Source: Lineus longissimus
Lineage: Eukaryota; Nemertea; Pilidiophora; Heteronemertea; Lineidae
DNA length: 64,000 nucleotides
Assembly (NCBI RefSeq): GCF_910592395.1
Contig: NC_088325.1
Location: forward strand, 4,865,501 to 4,929,500
Direction: 5' to 3'
Made by a program: the position numbers and the translations under genes. Of this stretch, positions 23,341-34,323 are shown in pieces. Under the pieces are notes generated by a model that made no database searches, was not told the origin of the DNA, and saw nothing but the letters and a program-made list of their open reading frames with translations. The stretch's first letter is position 1. Each line of letters opens with the position of its first letter.

Positions 23341-23947
23341 CGTAACCCCGCCACAACCCACGTTCAATACATATCGCGCGGATACGAGCACGAGTCTTAA
23401 TCAATTCCACGTCATTATATTGTATAGTAATTTGGCCAGGTTTAACACCCATGGTTGGACATCAAAACCAAATTATTCTCAAAATCTCCGAAAACATATA
23501 TAGGCCTATATGACACTCGCGAAAATTTAGCAGTTCGGACCGACCGGACGCGATATCACCTTTCGAAAACGATTTTCTTGGAGGACATGACCTGCTTGAC
23601 TAAAGAGTCAATCCCATATATCTTCAAAGATGATATTTTAACCCGCAGGTAACTAAAACATACCTTGGCCTACATAAATGACACAATTCAGGATAAATTG
23701 CGTAATCAAGACCACCTTCCAAAAGAATCTCCAAATTTATCTGAATTTAAATTTAGATGTTCTTCTTTTGTCTTCGACAGCGTTGCCCCAGTTGTTGGCA
23801 ACGACCCGACTTATTGAAACTTTGGCCTCATTACTGTCTAACCCAGGAAGTTGTATCTTGTATCTGTTAATATAATGAATATCGTTAGCCAATTACTGTT
23901 AGAAAGAATTCATTTAGTGGAGCTGAAGACGCACGTATGCCTTCAAC
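23341..23947. other. Non-coding DNA, upstream region of a host gene
   Basis: Contains no convincing exon. It precedes the first exon at 23948, so it should hold that gene's promoter, but I can point to no clear core element. Confidence 0.35.
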
Positions 23948-26882
23948 ATGCATTCGACGTGGATTTTGTTCGGATTTTTGTTGATGTCGTTGATTCTGTC
24001 GATTAAAGGGTACCCTATTACTTGTGGATATTGCAGATTTAAGGTGGGCACAATCTGTAACCGTGGTAAATGCATGCCCAAGAGGTTTTACAAGTCTCAG
24101 TATCCCATCCTTATATACAAATGTATGCACGGTATATACATGTACAGCAATGGCTTACACCCACACGAGGGAGGAAATATTCTTTTTCGGGTCGCCGGGA
24201 TTGCCCGAAAATGACTATAGGGATTCGGGATAGAGGAACATTTCCTCGGGAAAATCGGGACGAAGGTACCGTCTGGAAGCGGAATTTGCAGGATATGACA
24301 AATGGGAATCGGGATTTTCCTTCTAACAATCTATGGTGATGACCAAAACGCTTCCAAAGTAGCCCTTATAGATTATTTGACCAAAATTGTTTCTAGTGAT
24401 ATATTAGTCGATAACAATTCTTTGTCCCAGCAGAAACAGGCGCGGATCGGAGGGGGGGGGGGGGGAGGTAAGGTTCGCACGTCAACGCAATCCTATTTGA
24501 TGCCTGAAATGCTTGAAAATCGCATCAACTGCATGCCTCCTAAATGTTCAAACTTTTCTGGTGGAGTGCATTTCTTTGATGATACTTTTGACTTTTCAGA
24601 CACGCTCAGCCGGTTACCAGCCTTGCAGGGTCATCAACTATGGACAAGGTAAATTCATCGTGGACTGCATCAGCTTAGGCTGGTTGGGACAGCGAAGGAA
24701 CTTCTGTAACCGCAACAAATATATTGTTATATTAACGGGACAACTTAGGCATGATATATTGTGTTTTTTTTCATCCAAAAATGGTTTCCAGCAGGACCGT
24801 GACATCTCCAAATTAACAGGATAATTGAAAAACCATTGAACTGTAATAACCAATGCACTATAGAACTGCATGTATACAAAGGCCTACCTGAGTTTCACAA
24901 GCCATGTCCAAGGCTGCCTCACAACCCTAGCAAAAATCGTTTTTCGAGATCAGTTGTAATGTGATTCTACAGGTGGCGGCGTATGATGGCAAGCAGGGGG
25001 TATTTTGCTTCTCGTCAGGTAAATCCTACACCCACGTTGTCCCTTTTAAAATAGCAGTTAACATAACTACACTGTATTTTTACAAGTTTTTTTCTAGGCT
25101 TCGGTGTCGGCGTAAAAGGAATAGAAGTCCACCAATGTAATAGTCCTACCATATTGTTATCTTGTTGTGTTAAGCTTCAAGCCTACAGCCAGCGATACCT
25201 TAACCTTAGGCAATAAGGAATTCGTTGATGGTGGGAACTCTTTGAGCCCTGTCACATCTACCTTTCCTTGATAAGCAGTTTGTTTCGTTCCATATTTCTT
25301 GTTTAGGATGCCAGAACCCGAGTGCCCTGCCGAGGGCTTCCGAGTGGCCTGGAGCACCACGTGATCTTGCCGTCACATTCCACAAACATCGACAAAGGTT
25401 TCTAATGCGAATTTCGTTCAAACCACCGGACGGTAAGCGTGACGTCATTGCTGAGGTATCCATTAGCGAATGGCTTGAGACGCTAATATTCATCATGAAT
25501 ATATCTCGAGGTTGGAAAGGGGATTTCGAATCATCAATTTTTAAAAGTCTAACAGTGTAGAACAAAGACACCTCGCGATTAACTACATACACCCGACTGA
25601 CGATCTCTTTGCATGCGAAGGCAGGTGGCGTAGGTTAGAGCGCTCTAGCGTACGCATGCGCACAATAGGGTGGATCGGAAAATTGTGTGCACAAACTAAC
25701 CATCGATCCCTTATTTCTATTCCAGCAAGTATCTCTGCGTTGAAAGGTGTCATGGTTGCGATCATAGCCACCAGTGGGCGCGACCTTGGCCAACTCGTCA
25801 CCTGCCTCGTTTATAACCTTTCCAGAGTTGATTGGAATTAAGTAGGACGACAGGTGGGTTGAAAATCAGAGGTTGGCCATCATTATACACTCGGGTAGAA
25901 AATTGCAATCTTCAATGAGATGTCAATCAAATTTACCAGCGAATAAAATGGTACACTCTTAAAAATAAATTAAGGTTTGTGAGCTCTTCAAGGGTTTTTT
26001 CGGACAACACAAATAAGCACAGGTTTTTCAGGGAAGGGAAAAACCCTAAGAGGTTTTTTACAAACTCAAAAACTTGCAATTAGTGGGTTTGTCATTTCTC
26101 TGAAAAATCTCTAGAGGGGATGCATATTTTTTTGGCCGACCTCGAACGTCTGGAAGCAGTGTGTCCTTCGGTTTTTATTGTTTTGATTCGCGATCAGCGG
26201 GCCCACGCCCACCAATCTCGTCCCCCAATACACCCTCTCAAGTGTAGGTGGCACTGCACAGTGCGGTGGACGGTGTCATGGGCCGCCTCAAATATCGGCT
26301 TCCGGCACACGATTCAAGGTATTGTTCCAGTTCCCGGTGAGACCAATCTTTCTTGCGTAACAGGCACCATAATCCACACATTTCTTGGTTCGGAGGAATC
26401 CACAGAAGATGTCTACAGCATTTCCAGGACATTTAATTGATACATTTACCGATTTGTGGAGCGACCTTTGACGCAACTTGGATTATAAAAATTGTGTCAT
26501 TGCATTTTGTCGATCTTTATCGCCTTTTGCAAACATAGCCTACCGATGAGGTTGGTTAGCCGATATGACTGCTATTTGCTACATTGAATCACGTATTTCG
26601 CTCTCGAATCATATTGGTCCTGTGGGTGTTAAAGATCTATATGGCCCTGTACTGTAACTCCTTTTCTTTCAGACTGACATAGAGCTGTACCTGACGCCAA
26701 GAAACTCGAACGGATGTCACAATCTCCCTTTTGTCTGGTTCAAACCAGGGGAGTCCTTCTACATAAACGTCGAGTCCCTGCCCGCCAGGGCCGCCTACCA
26801 CCCTAACCAAGGCAGCAACTCCGTGGAGAAGTACTTTCGAATCCCTCCCAAGGCGAATATGACTGACCTTGCCTTTTTGTAA
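23948..26882 (+). CDS. Host gene, secreted or surface FnIII-like protein (IL-17-receptor-like?)
   Basis: Five exons can be linked. Exon 1, 23948-24043, is a signal peptide followed by CGYCRFK and donor GTGGGC, phase 0. Exon 2, 24600-24648, lies after ttttcag, phase 0 to 1. Exon 3, 25307-25432, has acceptor gtttag and donor GTAAGC, phase 1 to 1. Exon 4 starts at 25726 after ctattccag. Exon 5, 26673-26882, follows ttttctttcag and is open to TAA. Joined phases agree through exon 4. Exons 3-5 read like a fibronectin-III fold: a PGAPRDLAV strand, then ISFKPPD, SALKGV and finally FYINVESLPA. This order recalls the first ectodomain of IL-17 receptor D-type proteins. The donor of exon 4 is uncertain, because the frame meets TAA at 25839; a weak GTTGAT donor at 25827 would avoid it. 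No membrane segment or TIR/SEFIR domain follows, so the locus may be truncated or continue outside my model. Confidence 0.45.
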
Positions 26883-29188
26883 ACCCCCCCCCCCCCCCGT
26901 TATGGCCGCCTCTAGAAATATCCGAGGCAGCAGTGTGACTCTAGCACCCCTTGTTGCCCTCCCCTTTCAACCACAATGATACTTCTACAATGCATAACTT
27001 GGCAGGGAAGATGAGACAATGGCCGAGTTGAAAGTAGGCCGCGTTGCGGGATATCCCTGCCAGCGCTCGCTTCAGAAAAAACTGTAGGAAGATTCAGCCA
27101 GCCGGAATTCGCCGCCACTTTCCGACTGACAACAATATCGTGTAATTGAATGGCGAATCATATTGCAAGAGGATATATACACAGCATGCTGTGTATGCAA
27201 CAGACAGTAGTTTTAAGTTCACAGCGTTTTATATTACTATTCATTAGGCTCGTTATAAAGCTAGCAACATTTTCTCTTGAATACACAACATGTGGTGTAT
27301 ACAATGTACAGGCACGCGCATTGTCTAGAGTACACAGCAGACTTCGCTGGCTAGAGAAAACTGTTTTTGGGAATATGGCACACATGCCATCCAAAAACCG
27401 GGGCTCCATACGCCTTAGATTTACTTGGGGGCAGGGAATGGATGAGAATTTGCCCCAACTTGAAGGGAAGCGAGGAGTTCTTCCACCGACACCGCCACCG
27501 CCATTTTTTCTCCCGCTGACGTCATTGATGACGTGGTTTATTAATTCGCCTATGCTGTGCATGCAACCAACTTGTTCCTGCGTACACAGCGTCTGCTGTG
27601 AACATAGCCACTTCGAATCTTATCAGTGATCGTGTACTGACAAAAAAACATAAATGCTTGAAAAAAAATACTTACAACGTCTTAGCTTTTCACCGCTGTG
27701 ACGTTTTTGAACTTAACAAATAATTTGTTAGTTAATTTGAATTTAACAAATAATTTGTTTTCGACGCGATCCCTTGTCAAAAAAGATAAGGTGGCTCAAT
27801 GAATTTATACCGAACTGGGGGTATTGGCTGTCTCGCTAAACACGGCGAGGAATGGAGCTAAAATGAAGGCCAATACCGAGGCGGCTGCCAAGGTTTTAGG
27901 AGAAATAACAGCTCCACTCAGCGGCGTTAGGTGAGATTCCACCAGGTTTGGTATCAATTTCTAATGTAAGACACCTCGAAATTGATCTATTTTAAAGTGG
28001 TACGCCGTTGGTTATACTCGTGGTCCAGGAAATAGTAATGCAGTTGTTAACCTTGCCGTAGTACAGTTATCATGCACACGAACTTGCTGAAACTTGATAT
28101 TTGTAGTGTTCGTATATCTGTCTACACAACGGAAGTGCTGAAATTTATACTCGGTACGTAATGGGAAATTATCCAATTCAATTACAAATTTCATGTCTTT
28201 AACGTACGGCGTAGGCCTTTAAGCATTATCGATCGGGGATCTGCTGTGGATACATTCTACACCGACCTTAAGATGTTATGGTTGTCTATGTGGGCAAGTT
28301 GGGTTAATACATGATCTATCATAAAAATAAGAGGTAAAAATTGTAACTAAGTGTTTTAGAATCCTCAACAATTTAGCTATTGGAAACCGACAACAATGCT
28401 GAAAACTAAGTATATGTCGTAATCACGGATTAATACTTGGTTTCTGATCCGATAAAAGCTAGATTAGGAAAAATTGGAAAAACTTGGATCAAAACATAAT
28501 GGCATTACTGATGTTTTAATTAATAGTAAATCCCTCTGTATTTATCTCCATTGTTAGTGAGGTTGCCAGACTCCGGCGAAGTGATAGTACTACATTGTAT
28601 TAGTAGCGTGGTCTTAATATACTTGAATATTATGTCTGCTTTGGAGAATATAAGGTTTCCTGGTATTTCGAAACGAAAATATGTTTATGTATACATTACA
28701 GACTAGTATTCTAATCCCATGGATGTAAGACCGTTTCATTAATTCAGAACATGGCCAACCCCTGGGCAAGGACATGGCGCCATAAATTTGGGATAACCTG
28801 GTGTCGCTCAGCGACCAAACGAAAACAACGTTATTCAGAATGACATCGAACGACCATGTGCATTTATATCAAATAGAGTTTGGCTTGAATATTTAGAAAC
28901 TGTCTTATATCAATGAAAGTCGAGCATTCACAGAAATATATGATGCATCAGGGTTACATTAATACAAATCTAAACTGAATTCTGTGAATGCATGGATATA
29001 ATGCTGCACAAAAATTATCATAGCGACTTTTACCCGTTTTTATATTGACGATGCAAAAATAGCGAACTACCGATATTCATTAAAATTAGCAAGTACGAGA
29101 TATTCGCTTTTCCCGTTTTCGATGCGTCATTGTGGGCTACTCTGCACTCCGTAGTGTATGAAACGTTTATTTGTGAAGACGCTTTAAT
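26883..29188. repeat. Intergenic DNA with a dispersed repeat at ~27.18-27.62 kb
   Basis: A poly-C run follows the last exon at 26885-26898. Bases about 27400-27620 match 32575-32800 in inverted orientation, sharing a GC-rich ccgccaccgcca core, tgacgtcat and tgcatgcaa/tgtgtacgcag-like ends. The long frames on both strands at 27150-27629 arise from this repeat and show no domain. The remainder, to 29188, is AT-rich and empty. Confidence 0.45.
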
Positions 29189-32114
29189 ATGAAGCGAAAG
29201 ACGTGCGTACATTTCTTTTTGCTGAATTCCGTTTACGTTTTGGTTGCATTCGGATTCGGAAAATATGAAACTACGGAATTTCTTGAGACAAGAGAAATTA
29301 GCTTTGCCGCTTCCAAGGTCAATCAAAGGAAAATCCGGATTCTTGGTCCCTTTTTTAAGGAATGGAAAACGCGAAGTTTCCAGGATTGTTGCATTGCGTG
29401 TGGCGTCAACGATAGGTGCCATTCCTTTAATTTCGATAGGAAGCTTGGAGTGTGCCAATTGAGTGCCTTTACATCGTCCTGCACGGCGGATTTTGAGCAT
29501 GGTTACGAACCACTGGAGGTGAGTAAGTTAGATGAAATCATTTGCTAATGAATAAGAAATTTTGCCCCTGATTGAAGAAATATTCAATTACTTTGCCAAC
29601 TTGACAGTGGATAACACATACTTTAAGGGCGTACTTTTAAACAGTCGGTGTGACATGCGATCGAACCGCTGGAGGGGACTAACTTTAAAAAAAAACCTTT
29701 CTTTTGCCAATCGTAAATTTTTTAAAATCATTTAGCCAACATTACAGTGGATTACACATACATTTAAACTACTGTCAGTACACAGTTGTTTTATAATTAT
29801 AGTATCCTTTTATAGCAATTACCCTGTCGGTTCTTTACTTTTACCTACGCGCTCGATGAATTCTACGCACACACACACGCACCTCGAACTCCAGTGCAAA
29901 TCCGCCATTGGTGACGACGTTGGCGCCAAAAACTATTTCTCTTGACCTAGATTCAAAAGCCTTTTTGAATAATGCGATCCAAACGATAACATCCGCTACA
30001 AACATTCTTGATCAACTAGTTGAACTTTATAAATACGCTGTATGGAGAAAAAATTGCACAAATATCGAAATGCAAGATTATTATGAGGAGAACTATTTTG
30101 GCCGATATTCACACTACCACTTGCTCGACCTCGTCACAATCGTCATGTGGTGACGACTCGGATTGGCGTGAGAGGGAATACGTCCGTCCCCCCCCCAATA
30201 TCCCCTCTAATGTTAGAATTATTCTAACATTAGAGTGCTTACCCTATAATTTTTTTGGGGGGGTATACCTCGCCAAAACTTTTGATAATTTACAGTTTTT
30301 GGTAGTTTTGGATACAAGTGTACATTACCTCAAAATTGGGTAGTTTGCCCATGTTTTTGGGTGCAATTGTGAATGGAATGACATTTATGGATATTTTTCA
30401 CAATTCTTTGGGCATGTTGGGTGCAATTGTATTTGTAAACTAGTCCTACCTTGGAACAAAGAGGGAAATACAGTACTGTGCATAACCCTTTCCTTCTCTA
30501 ATCAGTGGAACTCCATCATATTGTTTTTGAACATATTTTCTGAGGAGATCCAACCGAGATGTTTCCTCACACGACTTCTCTTATCTCAGGGCCGGGGACA
30601 GGACAACCCTCTTTGTCCATGCTCAACTTGAAAAAGCAATAGCAAGATGTTCCATTCAAAGGGTTAATAGGGAATGAGAGATTTTTTTCATTTTCTTGGG
30701 GCTTCTAAACTCTTGCAGAGTCTGACACACACGCTCAGAGGTCATCACTATAATACTGTATTACTGTGTCGAATCCTCTGCAAACAGTTTTTCTGTCCGT
30801 CGACGTTCTGTCGATAAGAATAAAAACACCGTATCAAATACCTGTCGAATAATTCAAGAGAACTTTCCATATGATGAGTGAAAATCAAAATGTTGTAAAC
30901 GCCCGCGTCGATTTCATTTCACTTACTTAACAAACTAGCGGCTACAATGTAGTCCCGGCTCTGGAAAAAAGTTAGGTGTCGAACGCCTGAGTCGGGAGTT
31001 TGCATTGGCAGCTGCATAAGTCAATCAGATAATCCAACTGGCCACCTTCTTCTCTCCGCAGGCTTGGCAAGTCCACTTCGCGAGGCAAAATTGTAAGTCA
31101 TCCCTTTTCTAAAACGCATCATCAATAACATGGCGATCCGATGCGGTCACATGCGCCCGTTTCAGTTGAACTGAAATTATGTTAAGTTGAACTGATATCT
31201 TTTTGAGTCAAGCCAAGAGTCCACGGACCATTTCATTCCATATACGCGAACAGAAAAGAAATCTGAGAAACATTTCGCACAGCAGGGTTTCACTAGTTTA
31301 AAGGAGTAGGCGTATTATTCCTTTAGTACATGTTTATTTTTCTCGTCGGTTTCCGATCTTTACAGTACCCGATGCCGAACCAATGGAAGGTCCGAAGCTT
31401 CGACTTTACAGGCAGAGGTCAAGGACACACGTGTACAGAAGGCTCAGAGTCGCGAGGGAACCAGTCGTGACCTTTGGCGGGTTCGACAGCACGAAATCTG
31501 GAAAATTCTTCACGGCGGATTTCAAATATAATATGCAAATATGTGTCCATATCCCCCCGACGGTGAGGAGAGTTTCAAGAGGGAAACGCTCGACTGATGC
31601 CAAGAAAGGTGGTGAAGGGATTAGAAGTAGAATATTTGGTCGTCGGAGGACACGATCTGTCCTAAGAAATCAACCCAATTTTTTCACTGGTAGACCTCAT
31701 CGCAAACGCCTGAGAAAGGTACCTGGTGGTGATAAACAGTACCAAGAGCTCACGCGGCCAAGTCCTAGTGCCAGACGACCCAAGTATTTCGAGCCTCCTC
31801 GGCTTCACCGCGCCCACCTGGTGAACTCAACGCAGCCCCTCCAAAGAAAGTTACTCGGAGGTCGCAACCAGGACCTAGAACCCACGCGGTCGAGGCCAAG
31901 CATCGAAGTGTCATCAACAAGACGGAGATTTATACGCTCTTACAGGAGGCGGACGAGGCGGTACCGGCTGGTCGATTTGAGGAAGTGGTTTGGCGAAGGT
32001 GTGGTTTGGTCAAAAGTTGTATACTTCCCTGTATTTGTGTCGGTAACGGACAGAGTGAAGGGTAAGTTTAAGGTCCGTCAGGTCCGCGTTTTGAATCATG
32101 CCAAAAACTTATGA
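29189..32114 (+). CDS. Host gene: secreted PAN/Apple-domain protein with Arg-rich tail
   Basis: Exon 1 (29189-29518) encodes a signal peptide of about 24 residues. A PAN/Apple module follows at roughly residues 45-108, with the cysteine pattern CCIACGVNDRCHSFNF then VCQLSAFTSSC, and donor GTGAGTAAG in phase 0. A 31-nt exon at 31062-31092 (tctctccgcag acceptor, GTAAGT donor) shifts the phase to 1. This exactly fits the last exon, 31366-32114 (acceptor tctttacag), which is open for 249 codons. The total is 1,110 nt, 369 residues plus stop. The C-terminal part is strikingly basic, with many RR, KR and RxxR sites (for example SRGKRS) that could be proprotein-convertase sites, and has no domain I recognise. 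The coding sum being a multiple of three supports the model. Confidence 0.6.
29519..31061. other. First intron of the PAN-domain gene
   Basis: No additional exon is needed. Notable features are a (CA)n tract at about 29866-29880, a short C run near 30188 and a perfect 31-bp palindrome at 30205-30235 (CTCTAATGTTAGAAT arms around one base). Open frames at 29908-30343 have no coding signature. Confidence 0.4.
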
Positions 32115-33190
32115 CCATTCTTTATGTATTATCACAATGTCTGCTTGATTTGAACTTCTTTTCCCGAAATCAATGACTTTTTGTTTGAGGGTCTTTAGTT
32201 ATAAAAGTGGCTCCATGTTCATCATTGCTACAGCAGCAGATTGAACCCTTACACTAATGTGGGCGAACTCCTTAAGTTAGTCGCGAGGCAGTAATCATAA
32301 GTGGTTAGATTGGACTTTCGCCAAATGAATGAATGAACTTCTGGTATGTTTGCATTATGAACAACAAATTTACAACTTAGATAGACATTTTCAATTCTGG
32401 ATATTTCTGAAGCACACTACAACAAAATTCGTTGCGGACTGAATCAGTGAGTGTCCCCACTGCAACAGCCTGAAACAATTCTAAGCAGGTTTCAAGAATT
32501 TTAGAAGATAATGTAAAAAATAGCAGGAAAATGGAGGATAAGAAAAAGTGTATTTCCATAATTGTCAATCAAACGAAGTGGCTATGTAAACAGCAGACTG
32601 CTGTGTACGCAGGAACAAGTTTGTTGTATGCACAGAAGAGGCGAATTAACATAACAGCGTCATCAATGACGTCAGCTGGAGAGTAAAAAGGCGGTGGCGG
32701 TGGTGGTGGAAGAACTCCCAGCTTCCCTTCAAGTTGGGGCCAAATTCTTATCCTTTCCCGCCTTCCAAACAACTCTCTTTCGGTATCAGGAGCAACACAA
32801 CGTTGCCTTTGCAATACGGCAATCTAGAACCATCGACAAACAAGAAAGAATCTTAAAAAATGAAGGGAACTATACTATTACTATATATATATGCGATCAA
32901 AACCCGACAGAAAAGCTCATGAAATGTGTATTTGGCAGTATCGTATGATTGTCAATTTTGCCACGAGAAACGACACACTCTACGCATATTATATAAATAT
33001 TGCCCGCCACGGAGTGTAACATGCCGAATGTCACACCGGGAGACATGACAAAAAGTCGACCGGCTGGAGCGGGCAAACTTGCGAATACCTCACGGTCACG
33101 TGACGCGTATCAGCCAATCATATTCACGGAATCTCACTTGAGGTATGAGATTGTGAAATATCACCGTTTTGTAAAATGTTTTGAGTAGTA
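32115..33190. repeat. Intergenic DNA with inverted copy of the 27.4-kb repeat
   Basis: Bases about 32575-32800 are the inverted partner of 27400-27620 (ggcggtggcggtggtggtgg core). The overlapping minus-strand frame 32569-32814 shares residues with the frame in the other copy only because the DNA is repeated. The rest holds nothing recognisable. Confidence 0.5.
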
Positions 33191-33299
33191 TATGAAAATC
33201 ACACTTTAAAACAGAATCCAACTGTTTTCGTCTAAATCAGCAGAATCCAACACAGAATCTAGGAGCACTTTGATTCTGTTTTAAAATGTGGATTTCATA
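33191..33299. mobile_element. ~109-bp MITE-like inverted repeat
   Basis: The left arm TATGAAAATCACACTTTAAA pairs with the right arm ending TTTTAAAATGTGGATTTCATA. The arms are about 26 bp with a few mismatches and continue through an identical ACAGAATC. The centre is short and also ACAGAATCC-rich. No coding potential; probably a miniature DNA transposon. Confidence 0.6.
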
Positions 33300-33784
33300 G
33301 ACCGGACCCGTTCAGGACTCTTGGAAAAATCAGTTCTGGCCGGTAAAAACAACGTAAATTCAAAAGTTCTCCTTCACGTTTGGTGGTAGCGTTCTCTCTC
33401 GAAATTTGAGGGCGTGGGAAACTATTATTAATCGGGGAGTAAGAAAAGATCGAAAGATGAAGATAGACAACAAAACGCTGTTTTTTGGATTATTATGTTT
33501 TTTAATACTACACATTTCCACCTCTAAAAGTTACATCGTATTACAGTATTATTCTATTCTAAAGTTTGTGCTAAAGACTTACTTCGTGTTGTAACATCAA
33601 CATCTATTCTAAAGTTTTTTGGTCAAGTTTTCGCCTTGGCAAAGTTTACATCATCGAGATACAACATGTAGTTTGATAAAGTTTACTTCGAGTTACAACA
33701 TCTATAAGTTTGTTAAAGTTACAAAGTTACATACATCTATTCGTCTAAATTATTCATACTAGTTTTGTTCTCCCCACCCGCCGC
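33300..33784. other. Left flank of the lineage-A Polinton
   Basis: Holds several aaagtttac and acatctatt words at about 33597-33740 but no gene. The terminal inverted repeat expected for a Polinton could not be matched to the other side near 47.1 kb. Confidence 0.35.
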
Positions 33785-34321
33785 TTAACCTACTTCTTTT
33801 GCTTTGCTGAGGAGTTGTGGGAAAATTCGTGGTAGGAGAAAACTAGTGTCGTATATGTCCCGTTTTATCCCGATTTGCCTTTCTATGGTCGCATTTACTT
33901 TTTTATCGTTTCCGAGAAGGTCGTACGCCGAAAATTGTTTTAGAATCTCTCTCATCGATAGGCCTTTACTTCGCATGAGGATGTAGTACATGCAGTATTG
34001 GCCGCAGACTGTGGACAAAGGGCTTTGAAGCCGAATATAGTTTCGAGTAAAAGTTCATTCTCTACTAAGAATTTCTCTGAATCTCGCTTTTCTGGGGACT
34101 TCTCCGTTACTGTCAAAGTACTCGTGAGGAGGAACTTGGTTAAAATAAAGGCACACCCAATGTTCCCCTGGCTCGTGGGCTTTTGCCGTATTGCTTATGT
34201 ATGCGCAGGGTCTCCGTTTTCGAGCGTTCGTCGGAAGAGTATCACTGGACACCGCCTTGGTAAAAATGTTTCGTGTCCCCGGGTGTCTTTTCATTAAAAC
34301 GTTCAGTTCGTGTTTGTTCAT
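33785..34321 (-). pseudogene. Adenain-like cysteine protease, one in-frame stop
   Basis: The gene starts at 34321, two bases after the capsid gene stop. Adenain-type proteases (C5 family, Ulp1 fold) mature virion proteins. The catalytic His lies in GEHWVCLYF (H54) and the acidic partner in EYFDSNG (D70). The nucleophile Cys lies in a VCGQYCMYY block further on. A TGA codon at 34055-34057, in the same frame, separates the His/Asp part from the Cys part, so the product as written would lack the nucleophile. Frame and spacing are otherwise preserved, so the lesion is a simple nonsense change. Length without it would be about 178 codons, slightly below adenoviral protease size. Confidence 0.8.
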
Positions 34322-34323
34322 AT

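Noticed and set aside
22895-23452. Overlapping 79-125-codon minus-strand ORFs rich in Cys, Pro, Tyr and Trp
   Set aside because: They are frame translations of the 20-bp minisatellite and exist in several phases at once.
26120-26440. 106-codon plus-strand ORF between receptor-like exons
   Set aside because: No acceptor/donor in phase with the neighbouring exons and no recognisable domain.
27150-27629. 159- and 134-codon ORFs on opposite strands
   Set aside because: They overlap almost fully in a dispersed repeat also found inverted at 32.6 kb; no domain and no splice context.
29908-30343. Additional exons in the PAN-gene intron
   Set aside because: The three-exon model is already in phase, and these frames lack splice sites and coding character.
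33191-33299. Terminal inverted repeat of the lineage-A Polinton
   Set aside because: Both arms lie within 109 bp on the same side; it is a separate MITE, and no partner occurs near 47 kb.
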